Below are positions 16,809-25,057 of a stretch of 64,000 nucleotides of DNA, in pieces (position 1 is the first letter of the stretch; each line of letters starts with the position of its first letter). The stretch spans positions 310,001-374,000 of the forward strand of contig NZ_FNFN01000004.1 of NCBI RefSeq assembly GCF_900101045.1. The letters are read 5' to 3'. The position numbers were made by a program, and so were the translations under genes. The notes under the pieces were generated by a model. The model saw nothing but the letters and a program-made list of their open reading frames with translations. It was not told where the DNA came from and made no database searches. The DNA is from Nocardioides sp. YR527. GTDB taxonomy: Bacteria; Actinomycetota; Actinomycetes; Propionibacteriales; Nocardioidaceae.

Positions 16809-17438
16809 TCAGCCGATCGGGCCCTGTCCGACCGGAAAGTCGAAGTAGGTGTCCGGGTAGGGCTCCTCGATCAGCGAGTAGTGCCACCACTCGTTCTCGT
16901 AGCGGCTGAACCCGCACGACTCCATCACCGAGCACAGGTGCGACCGGTTGCGCGCCGCGACCTCGGAGACCCCGGCCGCGCCGTGGTGGGAGATCTCGTC
17001 CATGAGGTCGTGGTCGCCACCCATGTCCAGCAGTTCCCCCGAGGCCAGGGAGAAGAGGGTCAGATCCACGGTGCTGCCGCGGCTGTGGCCGGACTTGGTC
17101 GCGACGTACCCCTTCTCGAACATCTCCGGGCGGGTGATCGCGGGATAGTGCACGCGCTTGCGCCCGTCGTCGTCCGGCGCGGGCTCCTCGGCCCAGCGGA
17201 GGAACGCGTCGACGGCGCGCTGGGGGCGGTAGCCGTCCCACAGCAGGATGCCGAACCCGAGGGCGGCGGCCTTGTCCCGCGCCTCGGCGAGCGCGGCGCA
17301 CAGCTCGCGGGTCCCGACGATGCGGTTGACCAGATAGCCGTCGACCGGCTTGCCGGTGAAGTTGTCCCAGGTGGCGTACTTGGCATCCCAGCGGATGCCC
17401 GGCGCCAGCTCGTCGACGAAGCCGAAGCCGTCCCTCAT
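16809..17438 (-). CDS. vanX: D-Ala-D-Ala dipeptidase VanX
   Basis: This zinc dipeptidase (209 aa) destroys D-Ala-D-Ala so that only D-Ala-D-Lac enters the cell wall precursor. The metal ligands are visible in TKSGHSRGSTVDLTL (His and Asp) and in ENEWWHYSL (catalytic Glu, third ligand His). The DGYRP motif with its active-site arginine is also present. The start overlaps the ligase stop by four bases, the standard vanHAX order. It ends two bases from the convergent CHAD gene. Confidence 0.93.
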   Translation of the reverse strand: MRDGFGFVDELAPGIRWDAKYATWDNFTGKPVDGYLVNRIVGTRELCAALAEARDKAAALGFGILLWDGYRPQRAVDAFLRWAEEPAPDDDGRKRVHYPAITRPEMFEKGYVATKSGHSRGSTVDLTLFSLASGELLDMGGDHDLMDEISHHGAAGVSEVAARNRSHLCSVMESCGFSRYENEWWHYSLIEEPYPDTYFDFPVGQGPIG

Positions 17439-18487
17439 CGCGGGGACTCTTCGAGCGCGAGCGTGACCGCGCGGTCGAGGAACTCGGTCATCGAGATCCC
17501 GGCCGCGGCCATCATCCGCGGGTAGCGGCTGTAGGAGGTGAGCCCGGGCAGGGTGTTGACCTCGTTGAGCACCACGGTGCCGTCGGCCTGGAGGAACATG
17601 TCGACGCGAGCCAGACCGCGGCAGCCCAGTGCGCGGTAGACCCGCTGCGCCTCGGTCTTGACCAGCTCCTGCGCCTCGGCCGGGATGTCGGCGGGCACGA
17701 TGAAGGTCGCGTTCTCCGAGCCGGTCTCGGGGGCGTCCTCCTGGTGGATCTTGAAGAAACCGTGCGAGAGCGCGACGTGGTCGACCTCGCCGGTGACCAG
17801 CTCGGCACCGTTACCGAGGATCGCGCAGCCGATCTCCTCGGCGACGACCCCCTCCTCGACGAGCACCTTGTCGTCGTACTGCCGCGCCGTCGCCACCGCC
17901 TCTGCCAGCTCCGCGGCCGAGGTCACCTTGCTGACACCGAACGAGGACCCGGAGCGGGCCGGCTTCACGAAGACCGGATAGGGGAGTACGTCGGGGTCGA
18001 CCGACTCGCCGGGGCCGAGGATCCAGAAGTTCGGCGTCGGGATCCCGGCCTCGCCGACGACCGTGTAGGCCAGCGACTTGTCCATGCACAGCGCCGAGCT
18101 CTGCACGTCGCAGCCGACGTACGGGATCCCGGAGAGCTCCAGAAGCCCCTGGATCGCGCCGTCCTCGCCGAGCTTGCCGTGCAGGACCGGGAGCACGACG
18201 TCGAGCCGGATCGTCTCGTAGCTGCCTCCCTCGTTGCCCTCGTCGAGGACGAGCAGCCCATGGACGCTGCGGTCGGGGGAGAGCACGACCGGGCGGTGCG
18301 CACCGTCCTCCCAGCTCGCCTCGGGGCCGTCGCACAGGCGCCAGTCACCGCTCTTGGTGATGCCGATCCAGTAGGCCTCGTACTTGTCGGCGTCGAGGTT
18401 CTTGGCGACCTCCTGTGCCGACTTCACCGAGACGGGGTGCTCCTCGAAGACGCCACCGAAGATGATGCCGACCTTGAGCTCAGACAT
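17435..18487 (-). CDS. vanA: D-alanine--D-lactate ligase, VanA type
   Basis: This ATP-grasp ligase (350 aa) makes D-Ala-D-Lac. It reads GIIFGGVFEEHPVSVKSA at the N-terminus. Instead of the Tyr-Lys omega-loop of Ddl it has ALSHGFFKIHQED, whose IHQE with the histidine is diagnostic of the VanA/VanB depsipeptide ligases. The end EVNTLPGLTSYSRYPRMM matches VanA closely. It overlaps vanH by eight bases. The product leaves peptidoglycan precursors with low affinity for vancomycin-type glycopeptides. Confidence 0.93.
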   Translation of the reverse strand: MSELKVGIIFGGVFEEHPVSVKSAQEVAKNLDADKYEAYWIGITKSGDWRLCDGPEASWEDGAHRPVVLSPDRSVHGLLVLDEGNEGGSYETIRLDVVLPVLHGKLGEDGAIQGLLELSGIPYVGCDVQSSALCMDKSLAYTVVGEAGIPTPNFWILGPGESVDPDVLPYPVFVKPARSGSSFGVSKVTSAAELAEAVATARQYDDKVLVEEGVVAEEIGCAILGNGAELVTGEVDHVALSHGFFKIHQEDAPETGSENATFIVPADIPAEAQELVKTEAQRVYRALGCRGLARVDMFLQADGTVVLNEVNTLPGLTSYSRYPRMMAAAGISMTEFLDRAVTLALEESPR

Positions 18488-19475
18488 GCGGAAACCTGCT
18501 TTCGAATTCGCGACAGTTCATGATGGAGTTCTCGACCGTGTCCATGAGGGCATGGTCGGTGAAGTAGGCGATATGTGGGCTGACCAGCACATTCGGCATC
18601 TCCTGGAGCCGTTCCAGCCAGCGGTTGGGGAGCTCGCGTCCCCGGAGGTCGGCATAGAAGATGCCCTCCTCACCCTCGATGACGTCCAGCGCCGCACCGC
18701 CAAGCCGGCCCTCCTCGAGCGCGCTGATGAGCGCCGGCGTCTCGACGAGCGCGCCGCGACCGGTGTTGACGACGTACGCACCGGGGCGCATCCGGTCGAT
18801 GCGCCGCCGGTCGAGGAGATGGTGCGACTCCTGGCTGAGCGGCGCGTGCAGCGTGACGATGTCGCTGCGCTCGACCAGCGTGTCCAGATCGACGTGCTCC
18901 GCCCCCTCGGCCGCCGGGCGGGGCCGGATGTCGTAGGCGAGTACGTCGCAGCCGAAGCCCCGCAGCCGGTCGATGACCGCAGCGCCGATCCGTCCGGTCC
19001 CGACCACGCCGACGGTCAGGTCGCGCAGTTCGCGGCCACGCGTGGCCGCCGGACGGTAGTCGTGGGCATCCGTGCGCCGGATCGTCGACTTCGCCCGGCG
19101 CAGCGACATCAGCATCAGCATCAAGGTGTAGTCGGCCACGGAGTCGGGTGAATAGGAGACGTTTCCGACCGTTATCCCGATGCTTGTCGCGAAGTCGACG
19201 TCGATGTGGTTGAAACCGACGCTTCGCGTCGAGATATAGCGGACACCACTTCTCTGCAGAGCGAGAAGCGTCTCGTTCGATATCGGCGACTTATGGCTGA
19301 CGCTGATGCACCGGTCTCCGGCCGCGAGGGCGGCGTTCTCCTCGGAGACGGGCTCGGCCGTGGTCCTCAGCGAGACCCCGAGAGCGGGCGCCAAGGAGTC
19401 GAAAATGCGGCTCTCATCAGGGGCGCAGCCGTAGACCGTGATCCCGGTGGTCGGCGAGATCGCGGTCTGCTCCAT
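18480..19475 (-). CDS. vanH: D-lactate dehydrogenase VanH
   Basis: This NAD(P)H-dependent 2-oxoacid reductase supplies D-lactate from pyruvate. VanH-specific stretches include GITVYGCAPDES at the start, ISTRSVGFNHID, GNVSYSPDSVADYTLMLML, VGVVGTGRIGAAVIDRLRG and the catalytic SPHIAYFTDHAL. The open frame runs up to 19649. However, the extra 58 codons use rare triplets (CTA, ATA, ACT, CGA), do not match VanH, and cover the proposed VanR box and -10 at 19553-19583, so ATG 19475 is preferred. Codon use is less GC-biased than in the neighbours, a hint of transfer. Confidence 0.87.
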   Translation of the reverse strand: MEQTAISPTTGITVYGCAPDESRIFDSLAPALGVSLRTTAEPVSEENAALAAGDRCISVSHKSPISNETLLALQRSGVRYISTRSVGFNHIDVDFATSIGITVGNVSYSPDSVADYTLMLMLMSLRRAKSTIRRTDAHDYRPAATRGRELRDLTVGVVGTGRIGAAVIDRLRGFGCDVLAYDIRPRPAAEGAEHVDLDTLVERSDIVTLHAPLSQESHHLLDRRRIDRMRPGAYVVNTGRGALVETPALISALEEGRLGGAALDVIEGEEGIFYADLRGRELPNRWLERLQEMPNVLVSPHIAYFTDHALMDTVENSIMNCREFESRFPHV

Positions 19476-19552
19476 CGGCTCGGTCGGTGCCGTCAGGGAA
19501 GGCTCGTGGTAGATCATCTCGGCCAGCAAACCCCAGAAGCGGTTGCGGTCCC

Positions 19553-19583
19553 GTATGGAATTTCCGATATGCCGACGATAGGT
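19553..19583 (-). promoter_or_regulatory. Putative VanR binding site and -10 of vanHAX
   Basis: On the minus strand this reads TATCGTCGGCATATCGGAAA followed by TTCCATAC. It contains two TATCG half-sites 11 bases apart, the spacing used by OmpR-type regulators, with a -10-like CATAC just downstream. The matching block at 22800-22830 shares most positions. Confidence 0.55.
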
Positions 19584-19673
19584 GGCTGCGTTGAATCGCT
19601 TGGCCGTTTCGGGCAGAGTTATCGTCCGCATATCGATTAGCGGATACACGCCGGCAACGTGGGATTTCGAAGA

Positions 19674-19695
19674 CTGAGGGGATGATTCCCCTCAG
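19674..19695 (+). promoter_or_regulatory. Hairpin enclosing the murF start codon
   Basis: CTGAGGGGA and TCCCCTCAG are perfect 9-bp arms around TGAT, and the ATG (19682-19684) begins inside the stem. The only Shine-Dalgarno-like GAGGGG lies in the left arm, directly against the ATG. Confidence 0.6.
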
Positions 19696-21025
19696 CTTGG
19701 ACGAAATCGCCTCGTTGGTCGGCGGGAAGGTCGTCGGCGACGGCTCGGTGACCGTGAACGCCCCTGCCGTGATCGACGGCCGTGAGGCCGACCCGGGCGG
19801 CCTCTTCGTCGCGTTCGCGGGCGAGCACACCGACGGCCACGAGTACGCACCCCAGGCGGCCGAGGCCGGTGCCGTCGCCGTGCTCGGCTCTCGCCCGACC
19901 GCGCTCCCGACCGTCGTCGTCGACGACGCGCGGGCCGCGCTGCAGCGGCTGGCCGCCCATGTCGTCGCGCTGCTGCGCGACGACATGACCGTAGTCGCGG
20001 TCACCGGCTCCCAGGGCAAGACCAGCACCAAGGACATGATCGCCGCGGTGCTGGCGAGCGCGGCACCGACCGTCGCGACCTCCGGCTCGTTCAACAACGA
20101 GCTCGGCGTACCGCTCACGATGCTGCGCGCCGAGGCCACCACCAGATTCCTGGTCCTGGAGATGGGCGCCCGCCACATCGGCGACATCGCCGAGCTGACC
20201 GGTCTGGTCGCGCCGGACGTCGCCGTGGTGACCAACGTCGGCCAGGCCCACCTGGGTGAGTTCGGGTCGCGCGAGGCCATCGCCGTGGCCAAGAGCGAGC
20301 TCGTGCGGGGCCTGGCACCGGGCGGCTCGGCGGTGCTCCATGCCGACGACCAGAGGGTGCTCGCGATGGGCGAGCTCACCGACGGTCCGGTGCTGGCCTT
20401 CGGTGCCGGCGAGCGGGCGAGCGTACGCGTGCGCGACCTCGCCCTGGACCGGCTCGGCCGGCCCACGTTCACCCTGCAGCACGACGAGGAGAAGGCCGTC
20501 GTCGCGCTCCCGTTCGTCGGTGCCCACTGGACGCTCAACGCCGCGGCCGCGGCAGCGGCCGGCCTGGCCGCCGGGGTTCCGCTGGAGCAGGCCGCGACCG
20601 CGCTGAACACCGCCTCGATCTCGAAGTGGCGCATGGAGCTGCGCGCCCTGTCCAACGGCGCGACCCTGCTCAACGACTCCTACAACGCCAACCCCGAGTC
20701 GACCCGCGCCGGTCTGGACGCGCTCGCCTCGATCGAGGCCGGACGCCGCATCGCCGTGCTCGGCGAGATGCTCGAGCTCGGCGAGACGAGCCGCGCCGCG
20801 CACCACGAGATCGGGACGTACGCCGCCGCCCGGGCCGACCTGGTCATCACCGTCGGCGAGGCCGCTGCTGTCATCGCGGACGGCGCGGGACAGCGGGCCG
20901 TGGCCCTGCCCGACAACGCCGCCGCGATCGAGTGGCTCCGCAGCCACCTCGCTCCCGGCGACGTCGTGCTCGTCAAGGCCTCACGCGGAGCCCGCCTCGA
21001 CCAGGTCGCGGGGGCGCTCGGCTGA
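19682..21025 (+). CDS. murF: UDP-MurNAc-tripeptide--D-Ala-D-X ligase MurF
   Basis: This Mur ligase (447 aa) joins the terminal dipeptide or depsipeptide to UDP-MurNAc-tripeptide. The ATP loop is [14 protein letters not shown] (about residue 106); [14 protein letters not shown] and the central [15 protein letters not shown] motif are MurF-specific. Being divergent from vanHAX, it is probably a second, resistance-linked MurF suited to D-Ala-D-Lac, as in some glycopeptide-resistant actinomycetes; that specialisation is inferred. Its start codon lies in a stable hairpin. The last 45 bases overlap the convergent vanZ-like gene. Confidence 0.92.
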   Translation: MIPLSLDEIASLVGGKVVGDGSVTVNAPAVIDGREADPGGLFVAFAGEHTDGHEYAPQAAEAGAVAVLGSRPTALPTVVVDDARAALQRLAAHVVALLRDDMTVVAVTGSQGKTSTKDMIAAVLASAAPTVATSGSFNNELGVPLTMLRAEATTRFLVLEMGARHIGDIAELTGLVAPDVAVVTNVGQAHLGEFGSREAIAVAKSELVRGLAPGGSAVLHADDQRVLAMGELTDGPVLAFGAGERASVRVRDLALDRLGRPTFTLQHDEEKAVVALPFVGAHWTLNAAAAAAAGLAAGVPLEQAATALNTASISKWRMELRALSNGATLLNDSYNANPESTRAGLDALASIEAGRRIAVLGEMLELGETSRAAHHEIGTYAAARADLVITVGEAAAVIADGAGQRAVALPDNAAAIEWLRSHLAPGDVVLVKASRGARLDQVAGALG

Positions 21026-21553
21026 GATCTGGCGGCGACGGCGCCACCAGGGCCACGACAGGACCGCGGCCACGGTGGCGCCACCGGCGTTGAGGATCAC
21101 GTCATCGACCGAGGAGACCCGGCCGATCGGCAGCAGGTGCTGCAGGACCTCGATCGACACCGAGGCGGCGGTCGCCAGCACCAGTACCCGCCACACCGAG
21201 CGCAGGGCCGGGAAGCGGATGGGGCCGAAGAAGCCCAGCGCGGCGAAGATCAGCAGGTTGCCGTACAGCCCGATGGGGCCCATCGTCGACATGTCTTCGA
21301 AGGGCACCAGACTCACGTTGCCCGACAGGATGCCGTTGTTTCCGGGCAACAGGGTCAGCAGCACACCCGGCACGGTGCCGTAGACGATGGCGACCTCCGC
21401 CAACGAGTGGCGCCAGGCCCTGCGCCATGCGACCCCGAAGATCCGGCGCAGCGCCGCCAGCACCGGGACTGCCAGCACAGCGACCGGAAACGCCAGCATC
21501 GTCAGCAGGACGACGCCCGTCTCGGTCAGCGTGCCCGATTCGTTCACGATCAT
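20981..21553 (-). CDS. vanZ: VanZ-family membrane protein
   Basis: This protein of about 190 aa has four to five membrane helices and the VanZ-like pattern: [30 protein letters not shown] in the middle, then [30 protein letters not shown]. VanZ proteins give low-level teicoplanin resistance or act as accessory envelope proteins. ATG 21553 is preferred (GGGGA five bases upstream); ATG 21565 is possible. It follows femX on the same strand by about 80 bases, so the two may be one operon. Confidence 0.82.
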   Translation of the reverse strand: MIVNESGTLTETGVVLLTMLAFPVAVLAVPVLAALRRIFGVAWRRAWRHSLAEVAIVYGTVPGVLLTLLPGNNGILSGNVSLVPFEDMSTMGPIGLYGNLLIFAALGFFGPIRFPALRSVWRVLVLATAASVSIEVLQHLLPIGRVSSVDDVILNAGGATVAAVLSWPWWRRRRQISAERPRDLVEAGSA

Positions 21554-21634
21554 CCGTTTCCCCATTCCTTCGTGGTGTGGAACGTAGCCGCCGGAGCCGG
21601 CCGTTCCGTGAGTACGCGCTGTGCTCGCGCTGTG

Positions 21635-22765
21635 TCAGCGTCCGCGCCGCGTCATGTAGAGGTCGAACGCCCGGTAGAGGATCGGTCGCAGCGGCAGGTC
21701 CCACTCGCCCACGTACCGGACCGCCTGCCCGCCGGTGCCGACCTTGAACTGGATCAGCCCGACGTGCGGGTCGTCGGCGGACAGGGTCGGGGTGATGCCG
21801 CGCAGGTCGTAGACGTCGCACCCGGCGGCCAGCGAGTCGCGGATCATCGCCCATTGGAGAGCGTTGGAGCCGCGTACGTCCCGCTTCTCGGTCGAGGAGG
21901 CGCCGTAGACGTACCAGGCGTGGGTGCCGACACGGACATAGATCGTCGCGGCCACGAGGTCGCCGTCGTGGCGGGCGAGGTAGAGGGTGATCCGTCCCGG
22001 GTCCTCGGCGGACAGCGCGGCGAACATCTTGTCGAAGTAGGCCAAGGGCCGTGGCGTGAAGTGGTCGCGTTCGGCGGTGTGGACGTAGAGGTCGTGGAAC
22101 GCCTTCAGGTCCTCGCCGCCGGCGGAGGTGGTGACCTCGACGCCGGCCTTGGCGGCCCTCTTGATGTTGCGCCGCCAGAGCTGGTTCATCCCGGCGAGCA
22201 CGTCGTCCTCGGACCGGGCGGTCCCGTCCGGGTGCCGCAGCGGGATCTCGTAGGTGAACTGCGGCTGTCCCGCCCCGAACCCGTCCTCGGGGTTCTGCGG
22301 GATCCAGCCGGACTCGCGCAGGAAGCGGGTCACCTCGGTGCCGACCGGATCGGGCTGCCCCGGGAGGTCGGTGAGCCGCAGGACGTCGGGGTCGGCGACG
22401 CCCTCCTTGACCTGGGCCGCGTCCCAGGTGTGGGTGGGCACCGGTGGAGCGACCCGGATCGCGAACGCGCCCTGCGAGCGCAGGTAGGAGACCAGCGGCG
22501 GGAACCAGACGGTGAGCGCACCGGCCCAGTCGATGTCGGGGCCCCACGGCAGGTAGGCCAGCGTGTAGCCCAGCCGCGGGACCGGCCGGTGCAGTACCAG
22601 CCCGGTCCCGGCGAGCCGGCCGCCGGCGTACCAACCCAGCGACTCGCTGCGCCACTCGGTCTTCACCTCGGCCCAGGCCGGGGTCTGCAGGAAGCTGACC
22701 GATCGCTGCGACCGGACGTGGTCGAGGTGCTCGGCGGGGCTGATCGGTCGGACAGTGAAGGTCAC
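21635..22765 (-). CDS. vanK: FemX/VanK-type aminoacyltransferase
   Basis: This Fem-family peptidyltransferase (about 376 aa, two GNAT-like domains) adds the branch amino acid to the stem peptide of lipid II using aminoacyl-tRNA. Typical parts are the early SFLQTPAWAEVK, LGYTLAYLPWGPDIDW, the basic coil MNQLWRRNIKRAAKAGVEV, and DVYDLRGITPTLS near the end. In Streptomyces coelicolor the equivalent VanK acts on precursors ending in D-Ala-D-Lac and is essential for resistance; this gene's place beside vanRS suggests the same. The start is uncertain (GTG 22765 or TTG 22777), with no clear Shine-Dalgarno sequence. Confidence 0.85.
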   Translation of the reverse strand: MTFTVRPISPAEHLDHVRSQRSVSFLQTPAWAEVKTEWRSESLGWYAGGRLAGTGLVLHRPVPRLGYTLAYLPWGPDIDWAGALTVWFPPLVSYLRSQGAFAIRVAPPVPTHTWDAAQVKEGVADPDVLRLTDLPGQPDPVGTEVTRFLRESGWIPQNPEDGFGAGQPQFTYEIPLRHPDGTARSEDDVLAGMNQLWRRNIKRAAKAGVEVTTSAGGEDLKAFHDLYVHTAERDHFTPRPLAYFDKMFAALSAEDPGRITLYLARHDGDLVAATIYVRVGTHAWYVYGASSTEKRDVRGSNALQWAMIRDSLAAGCDVYDLRGITPTLSADDPHVGLIQFKVGTGGQAVRYVGEWDLPLRPILYRAFDLYMTRRGR

Positions 22766-22799
22766 CGTGCCAGTCAACCCGCGCCGATGTCGTCAGGGC

Positions 22800-22830
22800 G
22801 TATGGCCTTTCGGATACGTCGGCGATATGT
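22800..22830 (-). promoter_or_regulatory. Putative VanR binding site and -10 upstream of femX
   Basis: The minus strand reads TATCGCCGACGTATCCGAAA then GGCCATAC, with the same order and spacing as the vanH promoter block. It faces femX and lies in the femX-vanR divergent region. Confidence 0.55.
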
Positions 22831-22840
22831 CGACGACGCC

Positions 22841-22846
22841 TAGGAT
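22841..22846 (+). promoter_or_regulatory. -10 element of a probable leaderless vanR promoter
   Basis: TAGGAT ends six bases before ATG 22853, and no ribosome binding site is present. Confidence 0.5.
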
Positions 22847-22852
22847 CAGGGC

Positions 22853-23518
22853 ATGCGGGTGCTGGTGGTCGAGGACGAGCCGTTGATGGCTGGAGCGATC
22901 CGGGACGGGTTGCGGCTGGAGGCGATCGCCGCCGACATCGCCGGCGACGGCGACACGGCATTGGAGCTGTTGAGCATCAACGCCTATGACATCGCCGTGC
23001 TCGACCGCGACATCCCGGGGCCCTCGGGGGACGAGGTCGCCAAGCGCATCGTCGCCTCTGGTACCGGGATGCCGATCCTGATGCTCACCGCGGCCGATCG
23101 CCTCGATGACAAGGCCTCCGGGTTCGAGCTCGGCGCCGACGACTACCTGACCAAGCCGTTCGAGCTGCGTGAGCTGGTGCTGCGGCTGCGGGCTCTCGAC
23201 CGGCGGCGCGCCCACAACCGGCCCCCGGTGCGGGAGATCGCCGGCCTGCGGGTCGACCCGTTCCGGCGCGAGGTCTACCGCGAGGGCCGCTACGTGGCGC
23301 TGACCCGCAAGCAGTTCGCGGTGCTCGAGGTGCTCGCCGCCGCCGAGGGCGGCGTGGTCAGCGCCGAGGAGCTGCTGGAGCGGGCCTGGGACGAGAACGC
23401 CGACCCCTTCACCAATGCCGTACGCATCACCGTCTCCGCCCTGCGCAAACGCCTGGGCGAGCCCGCGATCATCGCCACCGTGCCGGGCGTCGGATACCGG
23501 ATCGATGTCGATTCCTAG
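22853..23518 (+). CDS. vanR: Response regulator VanR
   Basis: This OmpR/PhoB-type response regulator has 221 aa. The receiver domain has the acidic pocket VVEDEPLM, the phospho-acceptor aspartate in AVLDRDIPGP (about residue 51) and the lysine in DYLTKPFEL. A winged-helix DNA-binding domain from about residue 125 ends VRITVSALRKRLGEPAIIATVPGVGYRI. The text is very close to Streptomyces VanR as I remember it. It should activate vanHAX and femX when phosphorylated by VanS. It is divergent from femX, with only about 85 bases between the starts. Confidence 0.92.
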   Translation: MRVLVVEDEPLMAGAIRDGLRLEAIAADIAGDGDTALELLSINAYDIAVLDRDIPGPSGDEVAKRIVASGTGMPILMLTAADRLDDKASGFELGADDYLTKPFELRELVLRLRALDRRRAHNRPPVREIAGLRVDPFRREVYREGRYVALTRKQFAVLEVLAAAEGGVVSAEELLERAWDENADPFTNAVRITVSALRKRLGEPAIIATVPGVGYRIDVDS

Positions 23519-24614
23519 ACGTCCCGGGATGAGTGTCCGGCTCAAGCTGACGCTCAGCTATGCCGGGGTCATCGTGGTCACGGGGGTGCTGCTGCTCGCC
23601 GTCGTGTGGGTCTTCCTGCTGCGCTACGTCCCCGACGGGGTGTGGATGGAGTGGCCGCAGCAGCCGGGGCGGCCGAGTGCGCCCTTCGTCCCGAACCGCT
23701 CGGACCTGGAGCGTGCCTTCGTCCCACGGGCGGCCACGATGATGGGGTTCCTCCTCGTGTTCGGCCTGGTGGGAGGCTGGATCCTCGCCGGCCGGATGCT
23801 GGCGCCGCTGACGAAGATCACCGAGGCCACACGTACGGCCGCGGACGGGTCGCTCTCGCACCGGATCGAGCTCGCGGGCCCCGGGGACGAGTTCCGTGAG
23901 CTCGCCGACGGCTTCGACGACATGCTGACGAAGCTCGAGTCGCAGGTCGCCGAGCAGCAGCGGTTCGCGGCCAACGCGTCCCACGAGCTGCGCACCCCGC
24001 TCGCCATCACGCAGACGCTCCTCGACGTCGCGAGCAAGGACCCGAACCGCGATGTCGACCAGCTCCTCGACCGGCTGCGCCTGATCAACTCCCGGGCGAT
24101 CGACCTCACCGAGGCGCTCCTCGTGCTCAGCCGCGCCGACCAGCGCTCCTTCGTCCGGGAGCCGGTCGACCTGTCGCTGGTCGCCGAGGAGGCGGTCGAG
24201 GCACTCCTGCCGCTGGCCGAGCAGCGTGGCGTGCGGATCGAGACCTCCGGCGATCAGGCGTCGGTCAACGGCTCGCCCGCCCTGCTGCTGCAGGTCGCGA
24301 CCAACCTGATCCACAACGCGATCGTCCACAACCTGCCCGAGGACGGGTCGGTGTCGGTCACCATCGCCGCCAACGAGCGCAGCGTGGTCCTCGCCGTCGC
24401 CAACACCGGCGAGGTGCTCTCCCGCGAGCTGGTCGCCACGCTCACCGAGCCGTTCCAACGAGGCACCCAGCGCATCCACGGTGACCAGGCCGGTGTCGGC
24501 CTCGGCCTGGCGATCGTCAAGAGCATCACCCGCGCCCACGACGGCAACCTCGCCGTCCTGGCCCGCCCCAGCGGCGGGTTACGCGTCTCGGTCGAGCTGC
24601 CCCGCGCCTCCTGA
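23505..24614 (+). CDS. vanS: Sensor histidine kinase VanS
   Basis: This membrane kinase has two transmembrane segments (about residues 15-40 and 80-100) flanking a very short external loop of about 40 residues with VWMEWPQQPGRPSAPFVP. A HAMP linker follows (RMLAPLTKITEATR). The phospho-acceptor is in FAANASHELRTPLAITQTLLD, and the ATPase N box (NLIHNAIVHN) and G box (GVGLGLAIVKSI) are both present. The short sensor loop is the Streptomyces type, which is thought to contact the glycopeptide directly. ATG 23505 overlaps vanR by 14 bases; ATG 23529 is an alternative. Confidence 0.9.
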   Translation: MSIPRRPGMSVRLKLTLSYAGVIVVTGVLLLAVVWVFLLRYVPDGVWMEWPQQPGRPSAPFVPNRSDLERAFVPRAATMMGFLLVFGLVGGWILAGRMLAPLTKITEATRTAADGSLSHRIELAGPGDEFRELADGFDDMLTKLESQVAEQQRFAANASHELRTPLAITQTLLDVASKDPNRDVDQLLDRLRLINSRAIDLTEALLVLSRADQRSFVREPVDLSLVAEEAVEALLPLAEQRGVRIETSGDQASVNGSPALLLQVATNLIHNAIVHNLPEDGSVSVTIAANERSVVLAVANTGEVLSRELVATLTEPFQRGTQRIHGDQAGVGLGLAIVKSITRAHDGNLAVLARPSGGLRVSVELPRAS

Positions 24615-24621
24615 CCCTCGC

Positions 24622-24975
24622 TCAGCCGAGCAAGGCGGCCACGCCGGCGAGCGCGTCGCGGCGGACGCGGTAGTAGACCCAGGTCCCGCGCTTGTCGCGG
24701 TCGAGCAGACCGGCGCCGTGGAGCACCTTGAGGTGGTGGCTGATCGTCGGCTGGGAGAGCTCGAAGGCGTCGTTGAGATCGCACACGCAGGCCTCGCCGT
24801 CCTGGTGGGCAGCGACGAGCGAGAGCAGCCGGAGGCGTACGGGATCGGCGAGCGCCTTGAGCATCGGGGCCGCGGACGCGGCCTGGTCGGCGGTGAGGGG
24901 CTGCTTGGTCAGCGGCGGGCAGCAGGGCGCCTCGCCGACGGGGGTGAGCTCCAGGACCGCCTCGGATTTCGACAT
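24622..24975 (-). CDS. arsR: ArsR family metalloregulator
   Basis: This 117-aa winged-helix repressor has the metal-sensing motif ACVCDLNDAF (the CVC of the arsenite site in the alpha-3 helix), followed by the recognition helix LSQPTISHHLKVLHGAG. An extra CCPP pair sits near residue 20. Known relatives release DNA on binding arsenite or cadmium. ATG 24975 is chosen over a longer frame that reads through the operator region. It is divergent from arsI, so it most likely controls that gene. Confidence 0.88.
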   Translation of the reverse strand: MSKSEAVLELTPVGEAPCCPPLTKQPLTADQAASAAPMLKALADPVRLRLLSLVAAHQDGEACVCDLNDAFELSQPTISHHLKVLHGAGLLDRDKRGTWVYYRVRRDALAGVAALLG

Positions 24976-25019
24976 GTATCTATATTGACGGATATCGATG
25001 CGAGTGGCAATCTGCAGAT

Positions 25020-25035
25020 ATAGACATTCGTCTAT
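25020..25035. promoter_or_regulatory. ArsR operator
   Basis: ATAGAC-ATTC-GTCTAT is a perfect inverted repeat, typical of ArsR/SmtB sites, 22 bases before arsI. A looser copy (TATATTGACGGATATCGATG) lies nearer arsR. Confidence 0.65.
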
Positions 25036-25057
25036 GTAAAGCCTGAGGAGGCACCCG

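Noticed and set aside
16809..24614. Part of a glycopeptide antibiotic biosynthesis cluster
   Set aside because: No peptide synthetase, oxygenase or glycosyltransferase genes of such clusters are present on either side within the window.
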